Shown: positions 44,228-53,383 of the stretch, in pieces
Position numbering within the stretch: position 1 is the stretch's first letter
How the letters are laid out: each line of letters starts with the position of its first letter
Assembly (NCBI RefSeq): GCF_003116035.1
Contig: NZ_LGQW01000015.1
Location: 3,362,325 to 3,424,635 of the forward strand
Source of the DNA: Azospirillum sp. TSH64
GTDB lineage: Bacteria; Pseudomonadota; Alphaproteobacteria; Azospirillales; Azospirillaceae
Length of the DNA stretch: 62,311 nt
Direction of reading: 5' to 3'
Position numbers and translations under genes: made by a program
The notes under the pieces: generated by a model
Databases searched by the model: none
Told to the model about the DNA's origin: nothing
What the model saw: only the letters and a program-made list of their open reading frames with translations

Positions 44228-45297
44228 GACAAATCTCTGTGATGGAGGGAAGAGGAGGGGGAGCCGCAGGATTGGCGGACGACCAGCCGGCCCGGCAGGA
44301 TGATCCGCTCGGGCGGGCCCAGCGGGTCGGCGATCCGGCGCAGCAGCAGCCGGGCGGCCTCCTGCCCGATCTGCCTTGCCGAGGTGGCGACGGTGGTCAG
44401 CGCCGGCCGGCTGAGCGCCGCTTCCGGCACATCGTCGAAACCGGTGACGGCCAGATCGCGCCCGGCCCTCAGGCCGCGCGCCTCCAGCCCCAGCATCAGC
44501 CCGAGCGCCACCACGTCGTTGTAGCAGAGCGCCGCCGTGGGTGTCTGCGGACTATTCAGCAGATCCTTGGCAATCCCGGCACCCGACCGCCGGGTCAGCG
44601 GGCAGCGCAGCACCAGATCGTCGGCCAGCCCGTGCCGCCGCATCGCCGCGGTGAAGCCGGCATGGCGCCCGGCGTAGGCGGAATGGTCCAAGGTGCCGCC
44701 GACGAAGGCGATCCGCCGATGGCCCAGCGCGACGAGATGGTCGACGACCGTCTCGATGCCCGCCTGATAATCGACGCCGGCATAATCCCGCACGCGGTCG
44801 GCAGCCAGGCTGTCCGGGACGAAGCGCAGGGCCTGCACGCAGGGCAGCCGCCAGCCGTCCAGCCGGTCGAGCAGCCCGCTGTCCGTCCCGGCGGCCGGGC
44901 AGAGGATCACCCCGTCGACATTGTGCTCCCGCATCCGCTGGAGGAAGCGGTCCTGGCGCTCCGGCTGCTCGGCGGTGTTGGCGATGAAGGCGACGAAGCC
45001 TTCGGTGTCCAGCACGTCGTCGACCCCCGCCGTCAACTCGGCATAGAAGGGGTTGTTCAGTTCGCAGACCAGCAGACCGACCGTCTGGGTGCGGGTGGCG
45101 CGCAGGTTGGCGGCGCCGCGGTTGTAGATGTAGCCGAGCGCCGCCATGGCGGCCTGGACCCGCTCCCGCGTTTCCGCCGCCACCAGCGGGCTGCCGCGCA
45201 GCACCAGCGACACGGTCGAGCGCGACACCCCGGCATGGCCGGCGACCTCCGTCAGGGTGACGCTTCCAGGTTTCTGGCTATCGCGCGGCTTGGCCAA
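44224..45297 (-). CDS. LacI-family transcriptional repressor
   Basis: The 357-residue repressor has the LacI helix-turn-helix (VTLTEVAGHAGVSRSTVSLVLRGSPLVAAETRERVQAAMAALGYIYNRGAANLR) with a hinge and a periplasmic-binding-protein-like effector domain (VGLLVCELNNPFYAELTAGVDDVL). It lies within the operon between the hydroxyacid dehydrogenase and the FAH-type gene, 12 bp after the former. The likely operator is the TTGGATCGATCCAA palindrome in the promoter of the operon at 49.47 kb. Confidence 0.9.
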   Translation of the reverse strand: MAKPRDSQKPGSVTLTEVAGHAGVSRSTVSLVLRGSPLVAAETRERVQAAMAALGYIYNRGAANLRATRTQTVGLLVCELNNPFYAELTAGVDDVLDTEGFVAFIANTAEQPERQDRFLQRMREHNVDGVILCPAAGTDSGLLDRLDGWRLPCVQALRFVPDSLAADRVRDYAGVDYQAGIETVVDHLVALGHRRIAFVGGTLDHSAYAGRHAGFTAAMRRHGLADDLVLRCPLTRRSGAGIAKDLLNSPQTPTAALCYNDVVALGLMLGLEARGLRAGRDLAVTGFDDVPEAALSRPALTTVATSARQIGQEAARLLLRRIADPLGPPERIILPGRLVVRQSCGSPSSSLHHRDLS

Positions 45298-45309
45298 GAC
45301 GGGAGTGCC

Positions 45310-46248
45310 TCACACCACGGCGGTCGGCGGCGGCCGGCCGGCGAAGAAGGCCTCCAGATTGTCGAGCACCAGCTGCCCCATCGCCATCCGCGTCTCCACC
45401 GTGGCGCTGGCCTGATGCGGCTGGAGCACGACGTTGCCGAGGCCGTAGAAGCCTTCCGGCACGTTCGGCTCGTCGGCGAAGACGTCCAGCGCGGCGCCGC
45501 CGATCCGGCCCTCGGTCAAGGCCGCCAGCAGCTCGGGCTCGTCCACCACGCTGCCGCGGGCGACATTGACCAGCAGCCCGTCGGGTCCGAGCGCATCCAG
45601 CACGGCGCGGCCGACCATGTTGCGGGCATCCGGCCCGGCCGAGGCCGCCACCATCAGGATGTCGCTCTCGCGCGCCAGATCGACCGGCGAGGAGACGAAG
45701 CGGTAGGACACGCCGTCGCGCGGCTTGCGGTTGGTGTAGGCGATGGTCATGCCGAAGGCTTCGGCCCGCTTGGCGATGGCCTCGCCGATGCGGCCCAGAC
45801 CCAGCACGCCCAGCCGCTTGCCGCTGACCTTGCGGGCGAGCGGCAGCTTGCCCGTCGGCCATTGCCCGGCGCGGACGAAGCGGTCGCCCACCATCATCCG
45901 GCGCGACCCGGCGATCATCAGCCCGATGGCGAGATCGGCCACATCGTCGGTCAGCACGTCCGGCGTGTTGCTGACGCGCACGCCGCGGCCGCGGCAATGC
46001 TCCAGATCGACCGCATCGGTGCCGACGCCGTTGATTGCGACGATCCCCAGATGGGGCAGGGCGTCGACCACCGCGTTCTTCACGCCGGTGCCGCCGCCGG
46101 TGACGACGGCGCGCACCCGGCCGGCGACCTCGGCGATCAGCCGGTCGCGATCCGGGGCGGCGGACAGGCGGTGGACGGTGTAGGCCGCGTCCAGAGCCTG
46201 CTCGATGGCGGGCATCATGGGTTCGACCAGCAGGATTTCGGGCTTCAT
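45310..46248 (-). CDS. D-isomer-specific 2-hydroxyacid dehydrogenase
   Basis: The 312-residue enzyme has the D-2-hydroxyacid dehydrogenase layout: the Rossmann loop LGVLGLGRIGEAIAKRAEAFGM, then the catalytic Arg in VNVARGSVVDE, a Glu in the GGAALDVFADEPNVPEGF segment and the catalytic His in VLQPHQASAT. It probably reduces glyoxylate/hydroxypyruvate or oxidises a D-2-hydroxy acid with NAD(P)H. The position in an uptake operon suggests it acts on the transported acid or its derivative. Confidence 0.88.
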   Translation of the reverse strand: MKPEILLVEPMMPAIEQALDAAYTVHRLSAAPDRDRLIAEVAGRVRAVVTGGGTGVKNAVVDALPHLGIVAINGVGTDAVDLEHCRGRGVRVSNTPDVLTDDVADLAIGLMIAGSRRMMVGDRFVRAGQWPTGKLPLARKVSGKRLGVLGLGRIGEAIAKRAEAFGMTIAYTNRKPRDGVSYRFVSSPVDLARESDILMVAASAGPDARNMVGRAVLDALGPDGLLVNVARGSVVDEPELLAALTEGRIGGAALDVFADEPNVPEGFYGLGNVVLQPHQASATVETRMAMGQLVLDNLEAFFAGRPPPTAVV

Positions 46249-46278
46249 CGCAACTCGTCCTTGGTGGAACAGAATGTC

Positions 46279-47067
46279 TTAATGGGCCAGGATCTGGCCG
46301 AGGAAGCTCCGCGTCCGCTCCGATTTCGGGGCGGTGAAGAACTCCTCCGGCGTGTTCTGCTCGACGATCTCGCCGCGGTCCATGAAGATGACGCGGTGGG
46401 CGACCGATTTGGCGAAGCCCATCTCGTGCGTCACACACAGCATGGTCATGCCGTCCTCGGCCAGACCGATCATGGTGTCCAGCACCTCCTTGACCATCTC
46501 CGGGTCGAGAGCGGAGGTCGGCTCGTCGAACAGCATCACCTTCGGGTTCATGCAGAGCGACCGCGCGATGGCGACGCGCTGCTGCTGGCCGCCCGACAGC
46601 TGGCCGGGGTATTTGTCGGCCTGTTCGGGGATGCGCACCCGCTCCAGATAGCGCATGGCGGTGGCCTTCGCCTCGGCCTTGGTCGTGCCGCGCACCTTCA
46701 ACGGCGCCAGCATGCAGTTCTCCAGCACGGTCAGATGCGGGAACAGGTTGAAGCTCTGGAACACCATGCCGACCTCGCGCCGGACCAGGTCCAGCTGGCG
46801 GTGGTGCGGGCCGAGTTCGACGCCGTTGACGGTGATGCGGCCCTTCTGGTGGCGTTCCAGCTGGTTGATGCAGCGGATCAGGGTCGATTTGCCCGATCCG
46901 GACGGGCCGCAGATGACAATGCGCTCGCCCCGGTGGACCTCCAGGTCGATGTCCTTCAGCACCTGGAACTGATCGTACCATTTCTGGACGCCTTCCATGC
47001 GGATGACGACATCCGCGCTCATCGCAGGTGCTATGCCGTTGCGCGTCGGTTCGGTCGCCAGTGCCAT
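46279..47067 (-). CDS. polar amino acid ABC transporter ATP-binding protein
   Basis: The 262-residue ATPase of the PAAT family has Walker [10 protein letters not shown], signature [15 protein letters not shown], Walker [17 protein letters not shown] and the His switch [33 protein letters not shown] is the GlnQ-like N-terminus. The chosen start [11 protein letters not shown] has GGAGGACAGG upstream; MSADVV (47022) is an alternative. It energises the transporter formed by the two permeases and the binding protein just upstream. Confidence 0.9.
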   Translation of the reverse strand: MALATEPTRNGIAPAMSADVVIRMEGVQKWYDQFQVLKDIDLEVHRGERIVICGPSGSGKSTLIRCINQLERHQKGRITVNGVELGPHHRQLDLVRREVGMVFQSFNLFPHLTVLENCMLAPLKVRGTTKAEAKATAMRYLERVRIPEQADKYPGQLSGGQQQRVAIARSLCMNPKVMLFDEPTSALDPEMVKEVLDTMIGLAEDGMTMLCVTHEMGFAKSVAHRVIFMDRGEIVEQNTPEEFFTAPKSERTRSFLGQILAH

Positions 47068-47120
47068 GGTCCTGTCCTCCACCGGGGTTTGCGCTACACT
47101 CGTCTTAGGACTTGCTGGCC

Positions 47121-47930
47121 TCAGGATTTGCTGGCGGTGACCGCCGACGGCAGGTCGGTTCCCAGCCACTTCTGGTGGATGGCGTTCAGCTCGCCGTTCT
47201 TCTTCACGGTGTCGAGGAAGCCGTTGACCCAGCCCATCAGCTTGTCCTGGCCCTGGCGCAGGGCCACGCCCTGGACCTGGCTCTTGAGGACGAACTTCAT
47301 CTCGTAATTGGCCTGGGGCGCCATCGTCTTGATCTGCTGGGCCACCACGTTGCTGACGCCCAGCGCATCGACCTGACCGGACAGCAGGGCCTGCACGGCG
47401 CTGGCGTCGTCGTCGAAGCGCATGATGCGGGCATCCTTCGGCGCCACCGCGGTCAGCGACTGGTCTTGCGTGCTGGCGCGGGCGACGCCGACGCTCTTGC
47501 CCGACAGATCCTCGGCCTTCGCGACCGGCGACTTCTGCGTGGCGAGCAGCCCGATCTCGATGGCGGCATAGGGCTCGGAGAAGGCGACCTGCTTGGCGCG
47601 CTCCGGCGTGATGCCGAGCGAGGCGACGAGAACGTCGACCTTGCCGGTCAGCAGGTAGGGGATGCGGTTCGGCCCGGTCACCGGCACGATGTCCACCGGC
47701 ACACCCATATGCTTGGCCATCAGCTTGGCGACGTCGGCGTCATAGCCGTCCGGCTTGCCGTCGGAGCTGGTGATGCCGAAGGGCGGGAAATCGACCAGCA
47801 TGCCGATGGTCAGCTTGCCCTTGCCCTTGATGTCCTCGACGCTCTGGGCGTGAGCGGTGGCGGTCAGGCCAATTGCGGCGGTCATCAGGGCGCCGGCGAC
47901 GACCAGGCGGCGGGTGACGGTGAAGGCCAT
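47121..47930 (-). CDS. ABC transporter substrate-binding protein, SBP_bac_3
   Basis: The 269-residue periplasmic protein has a signal peptide (cleavage near [11 protein letters not shown]) and the SBP_bac_3 fold: [83 protein letters not shown]. It binds a polar amino acid or a similar small acid. GGAGGAAA lies upstream of the ATG. The frame is open far upstream, but that part is the shadow of the permease gene. Confidence 0.9.
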   Translation of the reverse strand: MAFTVTRRLVVAGALMTAAIGLTATAHAQSVEDIKGKGKLTIGMLVDFPPFGITSSDGKPDGYDADVAKLMAKHMGVPVDIVPVTGPNRIPYLLTGKVDVLVASLGITPERAKQVAFSEPYAAIEIGLLATQKSPVAKAEDLSGKSVGVARASTQDQSLTAVAPKDARIMRFDDDASAVQALLSGQVDALGVSNVVAQQIKTMAPQANYEMKFVLKSQVQGVALRQGQDKLMGWVNGFLDTVKKNGELNAIHQKWLGTDLPSAVTASKS

Positions 47931-47965
47931 GGGTGTTTCCTCCGAGTGCGGGTGTTTTTTGAGGT

Positions 47966-48619
47966 TTAGCGAGATGGGGCGGCGTAACGGGCTTCCAGCC
48001 GCTGGCTCAGCAGCGACAGCGGCCAGCACAGCGCGAAATAGATCGCGGCGACGATGCCGAAGACCAGGAAGGGCTGGAAGGTGGCGTTGTTGACGATCTG
48101 GCCGGCGCGGGTCAGCTCGACGAAGCCGATGATGGCGGCCAGCGAGGTGCCCTTGATCACCTGAACCAGATAGCCCACGGTCGGCGGCACCGCGACCTTC
48201 ACCGCCTGCGGCAGGATCACGTAGCGCATCAGGCCGGGATAGCGCAGGCCGAGCGACGAGGCCGCCTCCCACTGGCCGCGCGGCACCGACTGGATGCAGC
48301 CGCGCCAGATCTCGCCCAGGAAGGCGCTGGTGTTCAGAGTCAGACCGACCGCCGCGGCGACCCACGGGCTCATGTCGATGCCGATCACGGTGGCGCCGAA
48401 GAACACCAGGAACAGCTGCATCAGCAGCGGCGTGCCCTGGAACAGCTGGATGTAGCCGGTGGCGAGCAGGCGCAACGGCTTCACGTCCGACGTGCGGCCG
48501 AGCGCCACGAACAGCCCGACGATGCCGCCGCCGATGAAGGCGATGACCGACAGCATCAGCGTCCATTGCACGGCGCTGAGCAGGAACAGGAATTCGTTGT
48601 ACCCGAAGGCGCGGATCAT
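47966..48619 (-). CDS. ABC transporter permease (PAAT, second)
   Basis: The 217-residue permease has about five membrane helices and the HisMQ/GlnP-type EAA loop WEAASSLGLRYPGLMRYVILPQAVKVAVPPTVGYLVQVIKGTSLAAIIGFVEL. It pairs with the other permease gene 13 bp upstream, and together they make the heterodimeric channel. Confidence 0.9.
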   Translation of the reverse strand: MIRAFGYNEFLFLLSAVQWTLMLSVIAFIGGGIVGLFVALGRTSDVKPLRLLATGYIQLFQGTPLLMQLFLVFFGATVIGIDMSPWVAAAVGLTLNTSAFLGEIWRGCIQSVPRGQWEAASSLGLRYPGLMRYVILPQAVKVAVPPTVGYLVQVIKGTSLAAIIGFVELTRAGQIVNNATFQPFLVFGIVAAIYFALCWPLSLLSQRLEARYAAPSR

Positions 48620-48632
48620 GGGATGGCCTCCT

Positions 48633-49307
48633 TCAGCGCCGATCGATGGAATAGGCGAAGGCCAGCCGGTAGATGCCGGCGAACAGGGCCGAGAACATCA
48701 GCGCCAGCACCAGATAGACCCCGGTCACGACGATGTAGATCTCGAAGCTGCGGAAGGTCTGCGACTGGATGTTGTTGGCGACCGAGGTCAGCTCGTCGGC
48801 GGAGATGGCGGACACCACGCTGGAACTCAGCATCAGCAGGATGAACTGGCTGGTCAGCGCCGGATAGACCGTGCGCAGGGCCGGCTTCAGCACGATGTGG
48901 CGGAAGACCTGCAACGGCCTGAGGCCCAGCGCCAGCCCGGCCTCGATCTGGCCCTTGTGGATGGATTCGATGCCGGCGCGGATGATCTCGGTGGCGTAGG
49001 CGCCGACATTGACGACCATGGCGATCAGCGCCGCCATGTCCGGCGACAGCCGGAGCCCGACGGTCGGCAATCCGAAGAAGATCAGGAAGATCTGCACCAG
49101 GAAGGGCGTGTTGCGGATGACCTCGATGTAGGCGTTGATCGCCCAGCGCACCGGCTTCGGCCCGGAGGTCTTGCCGAGCGCGCAGAGGATGGCGACCACC
49201 ATGCCGATGGCCATGGCGCCGAACGACAGCCTGACGGTCAGCCATGCCCCGTCGAGCAGATAGTCCCAGGACGCGAACACCGCGTCGAATTGAAAATCAT
49301 AGGTCAC
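48633..49307 (-). CDS. ABC transporter permease (PAAT, first)
   Basis: The 224-residue permease has the same HisMQ-type layout, with IEAGLALGLRPLQVFRHIVLKPALRTVYPALTSQFILLMLSSSVVSAISADELTS as the EAA loop and following helix. It is the first gene of the seven-gene leftward operon (two permeases, binding protein, ATPase, hydroxyacid dehydrogenase, LacI, FAH-type enzyme). Confidence 0.9.
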   Translation of the reverse strand: MTYDFQFDAVFASWDYLLDGAWLTVRLSFGAMAIGMVVAILCALGKTSGPKPVRWAINAYIEVIRNTPFLVQIFLIFFGLPTVGLRLSPDMAALIAMVVNVGAYATEIIRAGIESIHKGQIEAGLALGLRPLQVFRHIVLKPALRTVYPALTSQFILLMLSSSVVSAISADELTSVANNIQSQTFRSFEIYIVVTGVYLVLALMFSALFAGIYRLAFAYSIDRR

Positions 49308-49639
49308 GGGCGTTCCTCCGCACCCGCGTCGCGCCGCCCTCCGGGAATTGCTTTCGGAAGGCTCGGCGTCGCACGGATTGCCTTTGTCCGCTCAGGTCTT
49401 GTCGTCCGGGATCATGCCCGGACCGCAGGACGCATCGCTGCGTTCCAACTGCCGACACACGCTAATTGGATCGATCCAAAAGCGCAATGGGAAATGAGGA
49501 GAGTCATGACAATTCGCATGGCAGATATTTGATGGCGCCTTGCGGGTTCGGAAACCTTCCGGCGGCACGCCGTGTTTTCACAGGCACGCAACCTGCCGCC
49601 AGCCCTGGGGAGCCAACCCGACATGACCGCTGCCCCGAC
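49308..49639. promoter_or_regulatory. divergent control region between the ABC operon and the MFS gene
   Basis: This 332-bp gap has no gene longer than a leader peptide. It contains a LacI-type palindrome in a leftward promoter (listed separately) and, at its right end, a six-codon leader frame that overlaps the MFS start. The middle (49480-49540) is somewhat AT-richer and probably carries the rightward promoter, which was not resolved. Confidence 0.55.
49459..49487 (-). promoter_or_regulatory. ABC-operon promoter with LacI operator in the spacer
   Basis: On the leftward strand TTGCGC (plus-strand 49482-49487), a 17-bp spacer and TAGCGT (49459-49464) form a promoter. The spacer contains the perfect 14-bp palindrome TTGGATCGATCCAA (49466-49479). 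A LacI-family dimer bound there would exclude RNA polymerase. The centre differs from the CG-centred consensus of many LacI sites only slightly, since it also has a central CG. Confidence 0.65.
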
Positions 49640-49643
49640 ATGA
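49623..49643 (+). other. six-codon leader frame overlapping the MFS start
   Basis: ATG ACC GCT GCC CCG ACA TGA encodes MTAAPT. It has GGGGAG ten bases upstream, whereas the MFS start itself has no ribosome-binding site. Its stop overlaps the MFS start codon as ATGA, so translation of the MFS gene probably depends on reinitiation after this leader. Confidence 0.5.
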
Positions 49644-51112
49644 ACCCTGCAAACAGCGCCGCCGCGGTGAGCAGCCTGGTGCCGGCCAGGATGGACCGGC
49701 TGCCCTGGGCGCGCTTCCACTGGATGGTGGTGATCGGGCTGGGGGTCAGCTGGATCCTGGACGGCATCGAAATCCAGCTGATCTCGGCCTCCGGCTATAA
49801 GGAGAGCCTCGGCATGTCGAGCGCCGAGGTCGGGCTGGCCGGCACCATCTATCTGATGGGGCAGGTGGTCGGCGCGCTGGTCTTCGGCCGGCTGACCGAC
49901 CGTTGGGGGCGCAAGCGGCTGTTCATCACCACGCTGGCGCTCTACCTGATCGCGTCCGGCATCGCCGGCTTCGCCTGGACGCCCTGGTTCCTCTATGTCT
50001 GGCGCTTCATCGCCGGGATGGGCATCGGCGGCGAATATGCCGCCGTCAACTCCGCCATCGACGAGCTGATCCCCGCGCGCTTCCGCGGCCGGGTCGACAT
50101 CGCCGTCAACGGCACCTATTGGGCGGGTGCGATGATCGGTGCTGTCGGCAGCGTCTTCCTGCTCGACCATGCGCTGGTCCCGGAAAATCTCGGCTGGCGC
50201 ATCGCCTTCTTCATCGGCCCGCTGCTGGGCCTGATCATCATCTATCTGCGCCGGCACATCCCGGAAAGCCCGCGCTGGATGGTCACCCATGGCAGGGAGG
50301 CGGAGGCCGAGCGCATCGTCGACGACATCGAGGCCAGCGTGCTGGGGCAGGGCAAGACGCTGGCGCCGGTCGATCCGAAGCGGGCCATGCACATCGTCCC
50401 GGAAGACTCGGTGTCCTACGCGCAGCTGGTCGACGTCTTCTTCCGGCAGTACCCGACGCGCACCGTCCTGGGCGTGACGATGATGGTGACCCAGTCCTTT
50501 CTCTACAACGCGATCTTCTTCACCTACGCGCTGGTCCTGCAGAATTTCTACCATCTCGACCCGTCGCAGACGGCGCTCTATTTCTTCCCCTTCGCCGCCG
50601 GCAACCTGATCGGGCCGCTGCTGCTGGGGCCGCTGTTCGATACGGTGGGGCGGCGCCGGATGATCTTCGGCACCTATCTGCTGGCGGGAACGGTGCTGCT
50701 GGTCTCCGCTTTCCTGTTCCGCCAGGGGGTGCTGACCGCGAACACGCACACGATCTTCTGGTGCGTGTCCTTCTTCTTCGCCTCGGCCGGCGCCTCGTCG
50801 GCCTATCTGACGGTCAGCGAGATCTTCCCGCTGGAGGTCCGGGCGCAGGCGATCTCCTATTTCTTCGCCATCGCCCAGGTGGTGGGCTCCACCGGTCCGC
50901 TGCTGTTCGGCTGGCTGGTGGGGGAGGGGACGGAGCGCGACCCGCTGTTCTGGGGCTATGTGCTGGGATCGGTGGTGATGATGGTCGGCGGGGTGGTGGC
51001 GCTGGTCTATGGCGTCGATGCCGAAGGCAAGGGGCTGGAGGACATCGCCGAACCGCTGACCAAGGCCGGCCGCGACCGCGGGGTGGGGGATACCGCGGCG
51101 GAGACGATTTGA
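49640..51112 (+). CDS. MFS transporter, sugar-porter-like
   Basis: The 490-residue transporter has 12 predicted helices with VFGRLTDRWGRKRLFITTLALYLIASG (the MFS A-like loop) and RFIAGMGIGGEYAAVNSAIDELIPARFRGRVD, seen in sugar and aromatic-acid porters. It is divergent from the PAAT operon and may be controlled by the same LacI protein, giving a second uptake route for a related compound. The substrate is unknown. The start is inferred from the ATGA overlap with the leader frame. Confidence 0.85.
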   Translation: MNPANSAAAVSSLVPARMDRLPWARFHWMVVIGLGVSWILDGIEIQLISASGYKESLGMSSAEVGLAGTIYLMGQVVGALVFGRLTDRWGRKRLFITTLALYLIASGIAGFAWTPWFLYVWRFIAGMGIGGEYAAVNSAIDELIPARFRGRVDIAVNGTYWAGAMIGAVGSVFLLDHALVPENLGWRIAFFIGPLLGLIIIYLRRHIPESPRWMVTHGREAEAERIVDDIEASVLGQGKTLAPVDPKRAMHIVPEDSVSYAQLVDVFFRQYPTRTVLGVTMMVTQSFLYNAIFFTYALVLQNFYHLDPSQTALYFFPFAAGNLIGPLLLGPLFDTVGRRRMIFGTYLLAGTVLLVSAFLFRQGVLTANTHTIFWCVSFFFASAGASSAYLTVSEIFPLEVRAQAISYFFAIAQVVGSTGPLLFGWLVGEGTERDPLFWGYVLGSVVMMVGGVVALVYGVDAEGKGLEDIAEPLTKAGRDRGVGDTAAETI

Positions 51113-51140
51113 AAGGCGGCGATTTGAGGTTTCCCTCCCC

Positions 51141-51857
51141 TCAGGCCGCCTTGGTCACCCTCGCGCATGCCCCGTTCAGGAAAAGGCGCACCGCCTGCCG
51201 GACATAGCGGTCGAGGTCGGGGATGGCCGGCGCGCTCTGGGGCAGGATCAGGCGGCGGACCAGCAGGTTGCCGGTGACCATGCCCAGGAAGGCCTGTGCT
51301 GCGGCGGCCGGGTCGTCGATGCTGAGATCGCCGCTGTCCGACAGCCGTTGCAAGTAATCGGCCAGCCGGGCGATGGCGTTCTCCGGCCCGATGCGGAAGA
51401 AGGCTTCGGTGATGTCGGGCACGCGGTCGCCCTCCGCGATCAGGATGCGGACGGTGGCGGTCGTCTCCTCGTTCAGCAGCGCTTTCACCAAGTGCAGCGC
51501 GAAGGCGGTCAGCCCGGCTTCCGGCGTCACCCGCTCGTCGGCCTGGGCGGGGGCGAGGCCGGAGAGGATCATGGCGTTGTCCTCCTCCATGATCGCGCGG
51601 AACAGCCCCTCCTTGTCGCCGAAATGCTCGTAGAGCGTGGCGCGCGACCCGCCGGCGACAGAGATGATGTCGCTCAGCGTCGTCTTCTCGAACCCCTTCT
51701 CGACAAACAGGCGCCGCGCCGCCGTCAGGATCGCCTGCCGGCGCGCCATGCCGCGCGGCCCGCAGGTGGCCGGCCCGCAAGGCGGCCCAGCCATCTGCAC
51801 GGCGGATTGCCGCTGGCCGGAGCTGGGGCTGATCCGGGCCTTATGGCTGTTGGTCAT
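51141..51857 (-). CDS. TetR/AcrR-family repressor
   Basis: The 238-residue repressor has a 35-residue low-complexity N-terminal lead and then the TetR domain RRQAILTAARRLFVEKGFEKTTLSDIISVAGGSRATLYEHFGDKEGLFRAIMEE, followed by a TetR_C (AefR-like) ligand domain. GGAAAAG lies before the ATG. It is divergent from the RND efflux genes and should repress them until an antimicrobial or plant compound binds. A palindromic operator lies in the 303-bp gap. Confidence 0.9.
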   Translation of the reverse strand: MTNSHKARISPSSGQRQSAVQMAGPPCGPATCGPRGMARRQAILTAARRLFVEKGFEKTTLSDIISVAGGSRATLYEHFGDKEGLFRAIMEEDNAMILSGLAPAQADERVTPEAGLTAFALHLVKALLNEETTATVRILIAEGDRVPDITEAFFRIGPENAIARLADYLQRLSDSGDLSIDDPAAAAQAFLGMVTGNLLVRRLILPQSAPAIPDLDRYVRQAVRLFLNGACARVTKAA

Positions 51858-52160
51858 CTCGCTTTTCCTTCCGGCCTGTCGGTTCCAGCCGGCCCGAGTC
51901 CGAACACGCTCTCGAACAGGACCGCAGGGTCTTGCCGTATGGCTGTCGAGGATGACTTTCCATGTTCCAGCCCCATATCGGGCATTTGCGGAACCCCCTT
52001 GCGCGGTGCAGCATTCTGAATGTATCGTCTGGTACACTGTACTGTATGAGACAGTACTAAGCAACGGGGATGTGCCGGACCGCCTGACCCCGCAGCGTAT
52101 AGCAGAGCGTGCAGCAGGGAGACGGGTCCGCCGACGTGCGGCGCCGAGACGAGGAAACAG
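51858..52160. promoter_or_regulatory. divergent tetR/RND control region
   Basis: The 303-bp gap holds the operator at 52032-52057 and no gene. TTGCGC followed after 17-18 bases by (G)TATCGT at about 52000-52029 could be the rightward promoter, with the operator covering its start site. Confidence 0.5.
52032..52057. promoter_or_regulatory. candidate TetR operator of the RND genes
   Basis: GTACTGT (52039-52045), ATGAG, ACAGTAC (52051-52057) is a perfect dyad. An overlapping perfect palindrome GTACACTGTAC occupies 52032-52042. Two overlapping dyads sharing the GTAC half-site would let two TetR dimers bind side by side. Confidence 0.65.
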
Positions 52161-53366
52161 ATGTCCAGTTCCAAGCCATTCATGACGTTGGCCGCGGCGG
52201 CCTGCCTGATCGCGGTGCTCGCCGGCTGCAACCAGCAGAAGCAGGCCTCCGGCCAGCCCCAGGGTGCCGGCGGCCCCCCCGAGGTTTCGGTCGCCACCAT
52301 CGAGCCGCAGCGCCTGCCGGTGACCACCGAGCTTCCGGGCCGCACCGCCCCCTACCGGGTGGCGGAAATCCGCCCGCAGGTCAGCGGCATCGTGCTGAAG
52401 CGCCTGTTCCGCGAGGGCAGCGAGGTCAAGGCGGGCGATCAGCTCTACCAGATCGACCCCGCCACCTACGAGGCGTCGCTGGCGAGCGCCCAGGCCGACG
52501 TGCAGAAGGCGGAGGCCAATCTCCAGGCCGCCCGCAACAAGGCGTCGCGCTATGGCGATCTGGTCAAGAACAGCGTGGTCAGCAAGCAGGACTTCGACGA
52601 CGTCCAGGCCTCGCTGAAGCAGAACGAGGCGCAGGTCGCCTCCGCCAAGGCCGCCTACAACCTTGCCAGCATCAACCTGAACTACACCAAGGTCTTCGCC
52701 CCGATCTCCGGCCGCATCGGCAAGTCGGCGGTGACGGAAGGCGCGCTGGTCACCTCCAACCAGGCGACGGCGCTCGCCACCATCCAGCAGTTCGACCCGA
52801 TCTATGTCGACGTGACGCAGACCGCCTCGCAGCTGATGAAGCTGCGCGAGGACATGGAAACCGGCCGCATCCGCCCGGCCGAACCCGGCAAGATCCCGGT
52901 GACGCTGTTCCTGAACAGCAACGCCAGCGGCGACGACACCGCCTATCCGGCGAAGGGCGAGCTGCAATTCGCCGACGTGACGGTGGATTCCGGCACCAGC
53001 TCGGTCCAGCTGCGCGCGGTCTTCCCCAACCCGAACAAGCAGCTGCTGCCCGGTCTGTTCGTCCGCGCCCGCGTCGAGCAGGGGGTGGCGGAGAACGCCA
53101 TCACCGTGCCGCAGGCCGCGGTGGCCCGGTCGCCGGACGGCTCCGCCCGCGTCTGGGTGGTGGGCGCCGACAACAAGGCGAACCCGCGCACCATCAAGAC
53201 CGAACGCCCGGTCGGCAATGTCTGGCTGGTGTCGGACGGGCTGGCCCCCGGCGAGCGCGTGGTGGTGGAAGGGCTGCAAAAGCTGAAGCCGGGTGCTGAG
53301 GTGAAGCCGGTGCCCGCCCAGAACGCGCTGGCCGCATTGCCTGAAAAGGCCGCCTCGGCCCGCTGA
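52161..53366 (+). CDS. RND efflux periplasmic adaptor (MexA/AcrA family)
   Basis: The 401-residue membrane-fusion protein has a lipoprotein signal ([10 protein letters not shown]), the AcrA-type beta-barrel/lipoyl segments [48 protein letters not shown], a helical hairpin and [23 protein letters not shown]. It links the RND pump in the inner membrane to an outer-membrane channel. It is 17 bp upstream of the pump gene. No outer-membrane factor gene follows, so a TolC-type protein must be encoded elsewhere. Confidence 0.93.
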   Translation: MSSSKPFMTLAAAACLIAVLAGCNQQKQASGQPQGAGGPPEVSVATIEPQRLPVTTELPGRTAPYRVAEIRPQVSGIVLKRLFREGSEVKAGDQLYQIDPATYEASLASAQADVQKAEANLQAARNKASRYGDLVKNSVVSKQDFDDVQASLKQNEAQVASAKAAYNLASINLNYTKVFAPISGRIGKSAVTEGALVTSNQATALATIQQFDPIYVDVTQTASQLMKLREDMETGRIRPAEPGKIPVTLFLNSNASGDDTAYPAKGELQFADVTVDSGTSSVQLRAVFPNPNKQLLPGLFVRARVEQGVAENAITVPQAAVARSPDGSARVWVVGADNKANPRTIKTERPVGNVWLVSDGLAPGERVVVEGLQKLKPGAEVKPVPAQNALAALPEKAASAR

Positions 53367-53383
53367 TCCCAGGAACCGTCCCC

